The notes: a model not told the origin generated them from the letters alone. 64,000 bases of DNA from Prosthecodimorpha hirschii (GCF_001305515.1 NZ_LJYW01000001.1:4820049-4884048); one strand, 5' to 3'; shown: positions 33,494-42,027, counted from the first letter of the stretch. A program made the numbers and translations.

Positions 33494-34564
33494 TCAGCGC
33501 GGCGGGAACACTTTCGGCCAGTCGGCCGGGTTCCGGCTGCGCCCGCAATCGGGCGCATAGCGGTATTCCTCCATGGCGAAACCGTAGTCCTTCCAGCGCC
33601 AGACGCCGCGCCCGCCGCAGCCGGTATCCGAGCGCGTCGCCGAACGGGCGGTCAGCCGCGCCTCGCCGGGCTCGAAGGCGATGTTCGGCAGCAGGTCCGT
33701 GCCGCGCCAGCCGAAGACCGGGTCGTAGAGGGCGAAGAAGAGCGGGGTCATGCCGCCGATCTCGCCGGATTCGAGCACCCAGAGCTTGTAGGAGACCTGG
33801 CCGCCCGAGGCCGCGCAGGGGATGCCGTAGAGCATCGCCGTGCGCGAGAGCGGGCCGATCACCGGGGCGAGCGGTTTCAGCAGCGGGGATTGCGGATCCT
33901 CGCAGTCGCTTGCCGCCCTGTGGCGCTCCAGGATCCGTGCCGGCAGTCCCTGGCGCATGATCAGCGCGGCCTTGCCGATCGGGGGCGGCGGCGGCAGCGC
34001 GCGGCCCGGTGCGGCGCCCTCGCGCCGCGCCTTGCGGTCCAGCAGCGTATCGGTCCGGTCGATCAGGGCGGCGAGCCCGTCGAGGCGGAAATCGGCATCG
34101 TGGGGGGCGCCGGTCACGTCCAGATATTCGATGCGCAGCCGCCGCCCCGGACCGCCTCCCTGAAGGATGGCGTCGATCGTCTTGCCGTCCAGCAGCCAGA
34201 AGGCCTCCGGGCGCTCGAAGCCGGCATAGCCGCGCTCCGGCGCCAGCGTGCCGAGGGGCCGGTTGTCGAGGCGCAGGGTAATCGGCCGCTCGCGGTCCGG
34301 GATCGCGGTCTGCGACGCGAATCCGAGGGCGATGCGGTCTTCGCCGGCGAAGCGTCCGAAGGTGAGGGCCTGAAGGCCGGACAGCGACGGCAGGCTGGCC
34401 CGGCAGGTGCCGGCCTCGCAGCTCAAGGTCCAGCCCTGCACGGTCTCCTCGGCGGCTCCGGCGGGGGCCGCGGCAAAGGCCGTCAGGGCCAGCACCGACG
34501 CGATCGCGATCGTCGCCGCCGCCGCTCTGCGGGGCGGTCGGAGGCCGGCGGCGGCTGCGCTCAT
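33494..34564 (-). CDS. DUF1176 domain-containing secreted protein
   Basis: The product is 356 aa. The signal peptide is Ala-rich and ends in PAGAAEE. The mature part has an invasion-associated-locus-B-like first region (VQGWTLSCEAGTCRASL with two Cys) and later DUF1176 blocks: LWVLESGEIGGMTPLFFALYD, LPNIAFEPGEARLTARSA, CGGRGVWRWKDYGFAMEEYR. Six Cys in the mature part suggest disulfides in the periplasm. Its ATG overlaps the stop of the upstream RNase T2 gene (ATGA), which ties the two together. Function of DUF1176 is unknown. Confidence 0.82.
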   Translation of the reverse strand: MSAAAAGLRPPRRAAAATIAIASVLALTAFAAAPAGAAEETVQGWTLSCEAGTCRASLPSLSGLQALTFGRFAGEDRIALGFASQTAIPDRERPITLRLDNRPLGTLAPERGYAGFERPEAFWLLDGKTIDAILQGGGPGRRLRIEYLDVTGAPHDADFRLDGLAALIDRTDTLLDRKARREGAAPGRALPPPPPIGKAALIMRQGLPARILERHRAASDCEDPQSPLLKPLAPVIGPLSRTAMLYGIPCAASGGQVSYKLWVLESGEIGGMTPLFFALYDPVFGWRGTDLLPNIAFEPGEARLTARSATRSDTGCGGRGVWRWKDYGFAMEEYRYAPDCGRSRNPADWPKVFPPR

Positions 34565-35250
34565 CGGGCGCGGATGGCCGGCATGTAGACGCGGTCCCGG
34601 CGGCAGGCCTTGCGGTCGACCTCCGGGCAGGCGCGGAACTGGCTCAGGTCCTTGCTGAAGCAGATCTGCACTTCGCGCAGGCGTCGATCGTCGCAGGAGA
34701 TGGCGATCTCGTTGCGGTCGAGGTCCTTGTTGGCGGCCAGGAAGGCCTCCTCCACCGCCTTCACGTCGACCATGCGAGGTTCGCGCGGGGCCTGGTAATC
34801 GGCCGGCACGATGATCTTGTCGAAGGCCTTGCGGGTGGCCTTGAAATAGTCGGCCGGCGTCAGGCCCGAACAGGTGCCGTGCGAGCGCCATTCGTGGATG
34901 ACGAGGCCGAAGGCCGGGAAGATGTCGAGCTGGTCGCGGATCAGCCGGTCGGGCAGGCGTCCGGCGCTGTCCGGGCAATTGCGCGGGTAGCCGCGGTCAT
35001 ATTGGGGCCACAGCCCATGCACGACGAAGGCGAAGGGGCGGGCGCATTGCTGGTCGCGGCGCTGGTCGCCCTGCGCTTCGCAATAGCTCGGCGACCAGGA
35101 CAGCGACAGCACCCAGAAATCGAACCGGCCGGGCTCGTCGCCGGCCCGGGCCGGCCCCATCCCCCAGGCGACCGCGCAGGCCGCCAGAAAGACCGCCCGC
35201 CCGGCCGCCCTTCCGGCCGCGCGGCCGATCCGCTCAAGCCACCGCGTCAT
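34561..35250 (-). CDS. Ribonuclease T2 family secreted RNase
   Basis: The product is 229 aa with a signal peptide ending in GPARA. Both catalytic segments are intact: CAS I as VVHGLWPQ (His78) and CAS II as HEWRSHGTC (His119, Glu120, His124). Family cysteines, including YCEAQ, NCPDS and CSGL, are in place. T2 enzymes cut single-stranded RNA through a 2',3'-cyclic phosphate in the periplasm or outside the cell. Its stop overlaps the DUF1176 start, and the small secreted protein gene lies 3 bases upstream, so three exported proteins are in one operon. Confidence 0.92.
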   Translation of the reverse strand: MTRWLERIGRAAGRAAGRAVFLAACAVAWGMGPARAGDEPGRFDFWVLSLSWSPSYCEAQGDQRRDQQCARPFAFVVHGLWPQYDRGYPRNCPDSAGRLPDRLIRDQLDIFPAFGLVIHEWRSHGTCSGLTPADYFKATRKAFDKIIVPADYQAPREPRMVDVKAVEEAFLAANKDLDRNEIAISCDDRRLREVQICFSKDLSQFRACPEVDRKACRRDRVYMPAIRAR

Positions 35251-35253
35251 GGC

Positions 35254-35727
35254 TCACCACCAATGCCGGACGGCGCGGCAGTTGCCGTCCTGGACCCGCC
35301 AGCGGTCGTAGCCCTGCACGCAGAATTCGACGTTCCAGGACAGGCCGAGGAAGCCGTAATTCTGCTCGATCAGATAGTAGAGCGTCTTCGGCCGCGGGCC
35401 GTCGTTGAGATAGGCGTGGGCATAGCAGTAGCGCCGCAGCACCGGGCCGGAATTGAGATTGCCGAAATGGCTCTGCCGGATGCGGTCGACCTGCTGGATG
35501 GCGAGGCCGCGGTGCAGCACGTTGGCGTCCATATGGACGAACTTTTCGCGGATCGTCTCCACGACGCCCGTATCGCCGCAGGCCGGTACGTCGCTGGGCC
35601 CCACCATCGCGTCGAGAAGCCCGGCCCGGGCCGACGGAGCCGACAGGGACGTCGCCGCAACGGCGGCGATCGCCAGGGTGGCGGCGCGGAGGGGCCTGGA
35701 CGAAACGAGGCGGGATAGGCGCGACAT
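35254..35727 (-). CDS. Small secreted cysteine-containing protein upstream of RNase T2
   Basis: The product is 157 aa with a signal peptide ending in SARAGLL. The mature part has four cysteines (PACGD, RRYCYAHAY, EFCVQGY, GNCRAV), likely two disulfides, and ends in RAVRHWW. No family recognised. Its stop lies 3 bases before the RNase T2 start, so it is the first gene of the exported three-gene operon. A role as RNase partner or inhibitor is only a guess from position. Confidence 0.7.
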   Translation of the reverse strand: MSRLSRLVSSRPLRAATLAIAAVAATSLSAPSARAGLLDAMVGPSDVPACGDTGVVETIREKFVHMDANVLHRGLAIQQVDRIRQSHFGNLNSGPVLRRYCYAHAYLNDGPRPKTLYYLIEQNYGFLGLSWNVEFCVQGYDRWRVQDGNCRAVRHWW

Positions 35728-35829
35728 GACGGAATCCTCAGGCTTTGCAGCGTCGCCCGAGACTGCGGGAGGGGGCCGGGCAAATCAAGCGCGCAGCGCC
35801 CCGCCGGTTACGGTTCTCGGGCGGTGCGG

Positions 35830-36711
35830 CTACTCGGCCACGAGCCAGTCGACCCGCCCGCCGGCGCCGCGCCCAGTGGCCAGCCATTCGGCGAGCGCGG
35901 GCACCAGACGGCCGAGTTCCGCCTCCAGCGTCCAGGGCGGATTGACCAGGATCAGCCCGCTGCCGGTCAGCGGGCGGCCCGGTTCGACCTGCGCGGTGCG
36001 CAATTCGACCCGCAGGATCTTGCGGATGCCGGTTTCGATCAATGCCCGATGGAAGGCGTCGGTCTCGGCCTCGTCCTTGATCGGATACCAGAGCGCGAAG
36101 ACGCCCCCGGCGAAGCGCCGCAGGCCGTCGACCAAGCCGTCGGCCAGACGCCGGAACTCGTCCGGCTGCTCGAAGGGCGGATCGACCAGGATCGCGCCAC
36201 GCCGTTCCTTGGGCGGCAGGAAGCTCTTCAGCGCCAGCCAGCCGTCCAGCTCGATCGTCTTGACCTGTACGTCGCCGGCGAAGAGCGTCGAGAGGCGGGT
36301 GAAATCGGCGGGGTGCAGTTCGGTCACAGTCAGCCGGTCGACCTTGCGCAGCATATGCCGGGCGATCATCGGCGAGCCCGGATAGACCGTCAGACGGGCG
36401 GGCTCGAAGGGGGCACCGGGGACGACCTGATCGATGCCGTTGGCGGCGGCGACCGCTGCCAGCCAGGGCACGAGCAGGGCGGCGTTGTCGGGGTCGAGCG
36501 GTGCTCTCAGGATGCGGCCGATGCCGTTCCGCCATTCCCCGGTCTTCTGCGCTTCGGCGCTCGAGAGATCGTAGAGGCCGGTGCCGGCATGGGTATCGAG
36601 CAGACGGAAGGCGGTCTCCTTCTTCTGCAGGTGCACGATGATGCGGGCCAGCACGGCGTGCTTCAGCACATCGGCGAAGTTTCCGGCGTGATAGACGTGG
36701 CGGTAGTTCAT
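35830..36711 (-). CDS. rlmJ: 23S rRNA (adenine(2030)-N6)-methyltransferase
   Basis: RlmJ methylates A2030 of 23S rRNA. The product is 293 aa, near the E. coli length. The N-terminus MNYRHVYHAGNFADVLKHAVL is diagnostic. The SAM-binding segment is FRLLDTHAGTGLYDL, and the catalytic motif IV reads ILVDPPFEQPDEF (Asp-Pro-Pro-Phe). Later blocks ALWYPIKDEAETD and GSGLILVNPPWTL are typical. The ATG at 36711 matches the family start; the open frame upstream does not. Confidence 0.95.
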   Translation of the reverse strand: MNYRHVYHAGNFADVLKHAVLARIIVHLQKKETAFRLLDTHAGTGLYDLSSAEAQKTGEWRNGIGRILRAPLDPDNAALLVPWLAAVAAANGIDQVVPGAPFEPARLTVYPGSPMIARHMLRKVDRLTVTELHPADFTRLSTLFAGDVQVKTIELDGWLALKSFLPPKERRGAILVDPPFEQPDEFRRLADGLVDGLRRFAGGVFALWYPIKDEAETDAFHRALIETGIRKILRVELRTAQVEPGRPLTGSGLILVNPPWTLEAELGRLVPALAEWLATGRGAGGRVDWLVAE

Positions 36712-37190
36712 CGGTGTCGGTCGGTCGCTGAGGCGGGAACGGATGGGGGATCGGCACAAGGTCGGCCGGGCGATCGCGCCGCGCCAAAGGGGCCGGGGCG
36801 GGCGGCGGCGGGGCCGATCCGCACGGTTCGCCCGGGCCTTGCCGGCGGTGGTCCGGGGACGACCCGCCGGCACGGCCCTCATCGGCGGGGGCGGCCCCGG
36901 TGGGAAAGTCCGCCACCATCCCGGCGCGGGCCGGTTGCCGACGGATGCGGGCCCCTGGCAGAGGGCGACCGGAGACCGATGTGCGCTCGGATCGGGAAGG
37001 CTGCATCGTCACCGGCGCGCCGGTCGGGAGGGATCGGATCGTGCTGCTTCGGACACTGCGGGGATCGGCCGATCGGCCGGATCGGGCCGCATCGGGCGGG
37101 CTTCAGTGCGGGGTCCGGAGCGGCCGGGCGGTCGAACGGTTGGTTCGGCCGTGCCCGGAAACGGCGGCGGTGCCATTCCGGATCGGGCCC
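36712..37190. other. Intergenic region between csp and rlmJ
   Basis: This contains the rlmJ promoter region and the downstream end of the cold-shock transcript. GC-rich, with open frames from composition only. Nothing supported. Confidence 0.5.
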
Positions 37191-37225
37191 AATTAAAAAC
37201 CCGCGCCATGCGGACATGGCGCGGG
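37191..37225 (-). terminator. Rho-independent terminator of the cold-shock gene
   Basis: An 11-bp perfect stem CCCGCGCCATG/CATGGCGCGGG (37200-37210 with 37215-37225), loop CGGA, is followed on the minus strand by TTTTTAATT. It lies 41 bases after the csp stop. Confidence 0.92.
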
Positions 37226-37265
37226 CGAATTCATCCCAGGTCGAACGACCCGGGCCGATGGTCGA

Positions 37266-37928
37266 TCAATCGTCGAGCATCGGCTGGTCGTCGCCGTCAC
37301 CGCCGGCGCCGCCTTCGAGCACCTGCAGATTGACGGCCTTCGGACCCTTGCCGCGCTTGTCCGGCTCGGTCTCGAACGAGATCTTCTGACCCTTGTCGAG
37401 CACGCCCAGGCCGGAACGCTCCACGGCGCTCACATGGACGAACACGTCCGCACCGCCCTCATCGGGGGTGATGAAGCCGTAGCCCTTCTCGGCGTTGAAG
37501 AACTTCACGGTGCCGTTCTGGCGCGGGCCGCGATCGACCGGAGGACGCGGACGGAAACCGCCCTCGCCACCACCGGCTTCCTCGCCCTCGAAGCGCCGAC
37601 GCGGACGGAAGCCGCCGCCGCCGAAGCCACCGCCGCCACCAGGGCCGCCGCCGCCACCGAAGCCGCCGCGGTCGCCACCGCCGAAGCCACCACCGCCGAA
37701 GCCGCCGCGGTCACCACCACCGCCGCCGCCAAAACCGCCCTGATCGCCGAACTCGCGCCGCCCACGGCCACCGAAACCGCCACGATCACCGCCACCGCCG
37801 CCGAAACCGCCGCGGTCGCCACCACCGAAACCCTCGTCGCGGCCGCCGAAGCCGCCCCGATCACGCCCGCCGCCGAAGCCGCCGCGATCACCGCCTCCAC
37901 CGCGACCGCCGAAACCACGATCCCTCAT
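37266..37928 (-). CDS. Cold-shock domain protein with long Gly/Arg/Phe-rich N-terminus
   Basis: The product is 220 aa. Residues 1-135 are low-complexity, built from repeats of RGGFGG, DRGGFGGG and GFGGGG, with FRPRRRF and FRPRPP near the end. The cold-shock domain (about residues 138-203) has the RNP1-like GTVKFFNAEKGYGFI and RNP2-like DVFVHVSAVE. The C-terminus is acidic (GDGDDQPMLDD). A standard bacterial Csp is only about 70 aa. The N-terminus resembles RGG/FGG segments of RNA-binding proteins that self-associate in eukaryotes. The gene has a structured leader and its own terminator. The ATG at 37928 follows AAAGGG. Confidence 0.85.
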   Translation of the reverse strand: MRDRGFGGRGGGGDRGGFGGGRDRGGFGGRDEGFGGGDRGGFGGGGGDRGGFGGRGRREFGDQGGFGGGGGGDRGGFGGGGFGGGDRGGFGGGGGPGGGGGFGGGGFRPRRRFEGEEAGGGEGGFRPRPPVDRGPRQNGTVKFFNAEKGYGFITPDEGGADVFVHVSAVERSGLGVLDKGQKISFETEPDKRGKGPKAVNLQVLEGGAGGDGDDQPMLDD

Positions 37929-38229
37929 TCCAAGCCCTTTCCCGCGGGGACATCCCCGAAGACACAAAAAACCTCACGCCGCGCGAGGTCGATTCCAGGC
38001 AGTCACGTTCCCGCGTCGGGACAGATGTTGCGCGTTTTCGCAATGAACCGGCCGCGCCGACCGTCTCGCCCAAGTTCCGAACCGCCACCAATGAACTTTA
38101 TGAACGAGACCTGTTAAAAGGGCAAGGCCGGGTGCCGTTTTTCTGTCGAGTCTGCAGACTCGAGCCTGTCAACTCTCGGACAATTCGAAGGGCTTCCGTG
38201 GCTGCGCGGTATCGGGCCGGCGCAGGTCT
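37929..38229 (-). promoter_or_regulatory. Structured leader and promoter region of the cold-shock gene
   Basis: On the minus strand, a terminator-like hairpin CCTCGCG/CGTGAGG (37972-37978 with 37982-37988, one G-T pair, CCG loop) is followed by six T (37966-37971), only 37 bases before the start codon. A second hairpin CGGGG/CCCCG (37945-37949 with 37954-37958, loop ACAT) lies 16 bases before the start. An 18-bp perfect palindrome is at 38146-38163. The arrangement suggests transcription attenuation or temperature-dependent folding. Confidence 0.55.
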
Positions 38230-38862
38230 TCAACTGCGTGGTTTCAGCGGTGCCGATGCGAAAAGAACCGAAAGCTGCTTGGACCAGATCACGACCGCCT
38301 TGAACTGTGCGGGATCGATCCCTTCCGGCAGGGTATAGATCTGGTCGCCCTTGACGCTGCGGAGCGTGCCAAGCGAGACCGACTTGGTCTTATTCACATC
38401 TGCGGATTTCTTGGGGTCCGGATGCGGCACCAGGAGTATTTCCAGGGCCGGTCCGGCCGACGTGGCGAAGCCGGTCAGCTTCAGTTGGAAGCCGCGCTCG
38501 GTCTTGGCCAGATCGACCGCGCCGCTGCCCTTGCGGCCCGGGTCGCCGTCGTGAAACCGGCCCTGCAGGCTGGTGACCGGGATGGCGGCGACTTTCGCGG
38601 CGGCCTTGCCGCGATTGCCCTTCGTCGGCTGGCCATCGGCGTCGCGCGACGGCGTGCCGGTCGAGGCCGGACCCGGCGCGGCAATGGTGGCCGGATCCGC
38701 GGCCGCCTCGGTGGCCGGCGCGCGCATGGGGCCGGGGACCGCCGCCGGAACGGTTTCGGCGGCGCCGGCCGGCGTCTGGCCGCGACCGAACACGATGGGG
38801 GCTCCGAAGGCCACGGAAAGACAGCAGACGAGGCTGACGACCGCGATGGTGCTGGCGCGCAT
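38230..38862 (-). CDS. DM13 domain-containing exported protein
   Basis: The product is 210 aa. An N-terminal hydrophobic segment (about residues 5-25) is a signal or anchor; an Ala/Pro-rich linker reaches to about residue 90. The DM13 domain (about 95-208) shows LQGRFHDGDPGRKGSGAVDL, GFQLKLTGFATSAGPALEIL, SVSLGTLRSVKGDQIYTLP and FKAVVIWSKQLSVLFASAPL. DM13 is thought to bind or transfer electrons through a redox centre with a Cys; the usual Cys (viwC) is Ser here. The gene is upstream of the cold-shock gene in the same direction, 300 bases apart. Confidence 0.8.
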   Translation of the reverse strand: MRASTIAVVSLVCCLSVAFGAPIVFGRGQTPAGAAETVPAAVPGPMRAPATEAAADPATIAAPGPASTGTPSRDADGQPTKGNRGKAAAKVAAIPVTSLQGRFHDGDPGRKGSGAVDLAKTERGFQLKLTGFATSAGPALEILLVPHPDPKKSADVNKTKSVSLGTLRSVKGDQIYTLPEGIDPAQFKAVVIWSKQLSVLFASAPLKPRS

Positions 38863-39218
38863 GGCCGGACTCCGGAGCTCCGATTCGAGGGCGTGAATGT
38901 TGGTTAAAAAAGCGTTGGCGACGCCGCCGCGGCCTTCGATCCCGATGGCGTATCAGAACAACATTTCCGGCATGAGCCATGGATGCTGCCGGCGCCCGCT
39001 TCCGGGATCAAATTTTCGTGTGCGGCCGGAAAACCGCCCCAAAGTGCCGTTTGTGGACGCGTCGGCGCGGTGAGGCCGGTGCGGCCGCCTGTGGAAGGTG
39101 GGGATGGTTCGGAGCCGTTCAACCCGCCCGTCCGGCCGGTGAGGCCGATCGAATCGACGGCGCGGTTTCCCTTGCCGGGCTTGCGCCCTAAGAGAGGGGA
39201 GCACAGCCGGAGCCCGAC
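38863..39218. promoter_or_regulatory. Divergent region between DM13 gene and MBL hydrolase
   Basis: Promoters for both genes must lie here. An AT-rich GTTGGTTAAAAAAGC at 38900-38914 probably belongs to the DM13 promoter. No gene or repeat recognised. Confidence 0.4.
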
Positions 39219-39893
39219 ATGTCCGAAGACCAAGACCCGCCGTTTCGCATCGCCCTCGTTCCCGTCACCGACTTCCAGCAGAACTGCTCGATCCTCGTCG
39301 AGACGGCCACCGGCATCGGCGCGGTGGTCGATCCGGGCGGCGACGTGCCGCGCATCCTGGCCGGCATCGAGCAGATGAACGCCCGCATCGAGAAGATCCT
39401 GCTGACCCACGGCCATCTCGACCATGCCGGCGGCGCCGCCGCCCTGAAGGCCGCGCTCGAGGCCCGCCAGGGCGGCCCGGTCCCGATCGTCGGACCGCAC
39501 CGCGCCGAGGCGGCGATCCTGGCCAACATCCCGACCGCCGCCGCGAAATGGGGCCTCAGCGGCTACGAGGCCGCCAGCCCCGACCAATGGCTCGAGGAGG
39601 GCGACCGGGTCACCGTCGGTGCGATCGGCTTCGACGTGCTGCATTGCCCGGGCCATTCCCCCGGCAGCGTGATCTACGTCCAGCGCGAGGCCGGCTTCAT
39701 TCTGATGGGCGACGTGCTGTTCCAGGGCTCGATCGGGCGCACCGATCTGCCCTTCGGCGACCACGCCACGCTGCTCCGGTCGATCCGCGACAAGGTGCTG
39801 CCGCTCGGCGACCACTTCGTCTTCCTGCCCGGCCATGGCGGGATGAGCCGGATCGGCGACGAACGGGTTTCCAACCCCTTCATCCAGGCGTGA
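39219..39893 (+). CDS. MBL-fold metallo-hydrolase (glyoxalase II-like)
   Basis: The product is 224 aa. The metal-binding motif reads THGHLDHAGG (His-x-His-x-Asp-His), with later ligands in HCPGHSPGSV and ILMGDVLFQGSIGRTDLP (Asp bridging) and the final LPGHGG. The N-terminal VPVTDFQQNCSILV is typical of the glyoxalase II-like group that includes YcbL. These hydrolyse S-lactoylglutathione or related thioesters. No glyoxalase I gene is nearby, so the exact substrate is open. Confidence 0.88.
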   Translation: MSEDQDPPFRIALVPVTDFQQNCSILVETATGIGAVVDPGGDVPRILAGIEQMNARIEKILLTHGHLDHAGGAAALKAALEARQGGPVPIVGPHRAEAAILANIPTAAAKWGLSGYEAASPDQWLEEGDRVTVGAIGFDVLHCPGHSPGSVIYVQREAGFILMGDVLFQGSIGRTDLPFGDHATLLRSIRDKVLPLGDHFVFLPGHGGMSRIGDERVSNPFIQA

Positions 39894-39929
39894 GCGACGC
39901 CCGGCGGCGCGGACGCGGCCGGGCTGCCG

Positions 39930-40613
39930 TTATTTGACCGGCAGGTAGCCGCCCGCGACGCTGCCGCGCTCGGTGCAGGCCGGGAAAGGCGCGCCCGGCT
40001 TGCCGCCGTCCGGCACCTCGACGGAGACCTGCAGCGCGCCGGCCTTGCGCACGACCCGGACGGTCCAGCCGACGGCGGTCTCCCGGGATTCCGCCGCCAG
40101 ATCGGGCCGGCCCGCCTTGGCGGTGCCGGTGAAGCGGCAGGTCCACAGGCCGCCGGGATCGCGCGCGTCGATCTCCACCGTCCAGCTGCCGGCATCGCCC
40201 CGGCGCACCACCAGACGGCCGCGGGCATTGGCCCAGTCGCCGGCGAAGTCGGCGCGCGGCGCCGGGTCGATCGAGGCCAGGAAGGCGGAGCGCGCGGCGA
40301 GCGACGTCGCCAGGCCGGCGCGGTCGCCCTGCTGGTCGTTGCGGTCGGCCAGGAAGGCGGCCTGGTCTTCGCGCAGGATTTTTGCCGTGACCAGATCGAG
40401 CCGGCGCAGCAGGCCGGCAATGGTGCCGGCGATCTCCAGATCCCGGGCCGAGAGCCCGGCATCGGCGCAGATGGCGCGCTCGGTCGCGTTATGGGCCTTG
40501 GTGCAATCGAACGAGGCCGGTGCGGCCAGGGCCGGGGCGGCGCCGGGGCCGCAGGCGACGGAACCGGCAAGGAAGCAGGCCGCAAGCAGGCCGGCGGAGA
40601 CAGAGCGGATCAT
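39930..40613 (-). CDS. Secreted LprI-like (DUF1311-like) protein
   Basis: The product is 227 aa. A signal peptide ends in ALAAPAS. The first mature region SFDCTKAHNATERAICADAGLSARD is the DUF1311/LprI pattern with two Cys. The rest, from about residue 125, is a beta-rich domain with WTVEIDARDPGGLWTCRF. LprI-type proteins have been described as lysozyme inhibitors; activity here is unproved. The ATG overlaps the stop of the gene upstream (ATGA), so the two are coupled. Confidence 0.75.
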   Translation of the reverse strand: MIRSVSAGLLAACFLAGSVACGPGAAPALAAPASFDCTKAHNATERAICADAGLSARDLEIAGTIAGLLRRLDLVTAKILREDQAAFLADRNDQQGDRAGLATSLAARSAFLASIDPAPRADFAGDWANARGRLVVRRGDAGSWTVEIDARDPGGLWTCRFTGTAKAGRPDLAAESRETAVGWTVRVVRKAGALQVSVEVPDGGKPGAPFPACTERGSVAGGYLPVK

Positions 40614-41056
40614 GGATGGATCTCGACGGGCACGGGATCGTTGCCGTCGCCGGGGTCGTAGGTCCAGCGGCCCCGGCCGGCTTCTTCCGAATAGACCAGT
40701 TTCGTATCGGTTCCCAGCTTCCGCGACAGTTCGAAGCCGGTTCCGTCCGCATCGAGGCTGTAGAGCCAGGCCGGCGGGGTGCCGGTGTCGAAGCGGATCA
40801 GCGCGCCGATATCCTCGGCGACCAGCCCGTCCGGCACCCGTCCGGCCAGATCGCCGGCATAGCGCGGCAGGGCGCCGCGCTCGCGGCGATAGCTCTCGAC
40901 CAGCGCCACGATCGGCGCGGCCGCGGCGGCGGCCTCGCGCCAGCGGGCCTGATCGGCGCTGCGGTCGCCATGGCCGAGCAGCACCAGGGCGGCGCCGGCC
41001 AGAAGGACGCAGACGATGAGGGCCATGACGGCGATGCGGCGCAGGGACGGCAACAT
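40610..41056 (-). CDS. Single-pass membrane protein of unknown function
   Basis: The product is 148 aa with one N-terminal transmembrane helix (about residues 9-27) and a periplasmic-looking remainder. VESYRRERGALPRYAGDL and the length give it the look of pseudopilin-like secretion-associated proteins (N-terminal helix plus small domain), but there is no prepilin cleavage site, so I do not assign it there. It is translationally coupled with the LprI-like gene downstream. Confidence 0.65.
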   Translation of the reverse strand: MLPSLRRIAVMALIVCVLLAGAALVLLGHGDRSADQARWREAAAAAAPIVALVESYRRERGALPRYAGDLAGRVPDGLVAEDIGALIRFDTGTPPAWLYSLDADGTGFELSRKLGTDTKLVYSEEAGRGRWTYDPGDGNDPVPVEIHP

Positions 41057-41320
41057 GGGCGAACGCTAGCACGGTTCGGATCCGGTCCCCAATCCGCCCG
41101 GGCCTCGGATCGGGGTTGCAGCGTCGGCATGGTGAATGGTGCCGCGGAACCGTGTCGAGGCTTGCGATCCTGCCCGAATTTCGCCCCGTCGGCCGCGCAG
41201 GTTGCGCCTTCGACCGCTCTGCCGCCCGATCGGGCTGGCGGGCGGCTGTCGCGGGTAGGCTGCGAAGAGCGCGGCCCCGGCCCGACCACCATCCCGGCCG
41301 AGCCGGAAGGAGCGATCGCC

Positions 41321-42004
41321 ATGACCCGCGCCCAGGCATTTCTGACGACGGCCCTCATTGCCACCGGCTTCGCCCTGGCCGGCCCGGCGGTCCTCTCCGC
41401 GATAGGGGTGTCGGGGGTGGGGCAGGCGCAGGCGGCCGCCCAGGAGACCAAGCCGGGGGCGCAGCTGGCGAGCCCGGTCGAGGACTTCAACCGCACGCTC
41501 GGCGAGGTCAAGAAGTCGCTCGGCGACCTGACCGGCCGGATCGAGCAGTCGACCAAGGATATCGAGAAGGTCACCGCGCCCGATGCCGCCCGCAAGGAAC
41601 TGGCGGAGTTGCAGGCGCTGATCGCCGACGCGCTCGGCTCGGTCTCCGACAACGGCCCGGTCGCGACGCTCGGCCAGAAGGTGATCGAATTCTCGCGCGC
41701 CAAGCAGCGCCAGATCGAGGCCGATACCAAGTTCACGCCGGAGGAGCGCGCCTTCCTGCTCAAGGAATGGACCCGCATCGGCACCGAGGCGCGCCGCGCC
41801 GCCGACGACCTGACCAATGCCCGGCAGGAATTCGCCAAGCTGTTGCGCACGGTGCAGACGCGCAGCGACTATATCGAGGAGCTGCAGGCGCTCAACAATG
41901 CCGACCAGATGCTGCAGGTGATCAAGCGCCTCGCCGACGACATCCGCAACGCTTCCTCGGCCCTGAAGAACTTCATCCAGACCGTCACCCCGCCGCAATC
42001 CTGA
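41321..42004 (+). CDS. Secreted coiled-coil-rich protein of unknown function
   Basis: The product is 227 aa with a signal peptide ending in QAQAAAQ. The mature protein is almost wholly helical and charged: EDFNRTLGEVKKSLGDLTGRI, EQSTKDIEKV and a long C-terminal helix with ARQEFAKLLRTVQTRSDYIEEL. No domain recognised. A strong ribosome site GGAAGGAG lies before the ATG at 41321. The lipoprotein gene follows 23 bases after the stop. Confidence 0.72.
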   Translation: MTRAQAFLTTALIATGFALAGPAVLSAIGVSGVGQAQAAAQETKPGAQLASPVEDFNRTLGEVKKSLGDLTGRIEQSTKDIEKVTAPDAARKELAELQALIADALGSVSDNGPVATLGQKVIEFSRAKQRQIEADTKFTPEERAFLLKEWTRIGTEARRAADDLTNARQEFAKLLRTVQTRSDYIEELQALNNADQMLQVIKRLADDIRNASSALKNFIQTVTPPQS

Positions 42005-42027
42005 TCCTGCCCGTCCGAGGTCCCTCC

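Noticed and set aside
37505-37918. Ala/Val-rich open frame opposite the glycine-rich part of the cold-shock gene
   Set aside because: It is the complement of the repeated Gly codons; no ribosome site or domain.
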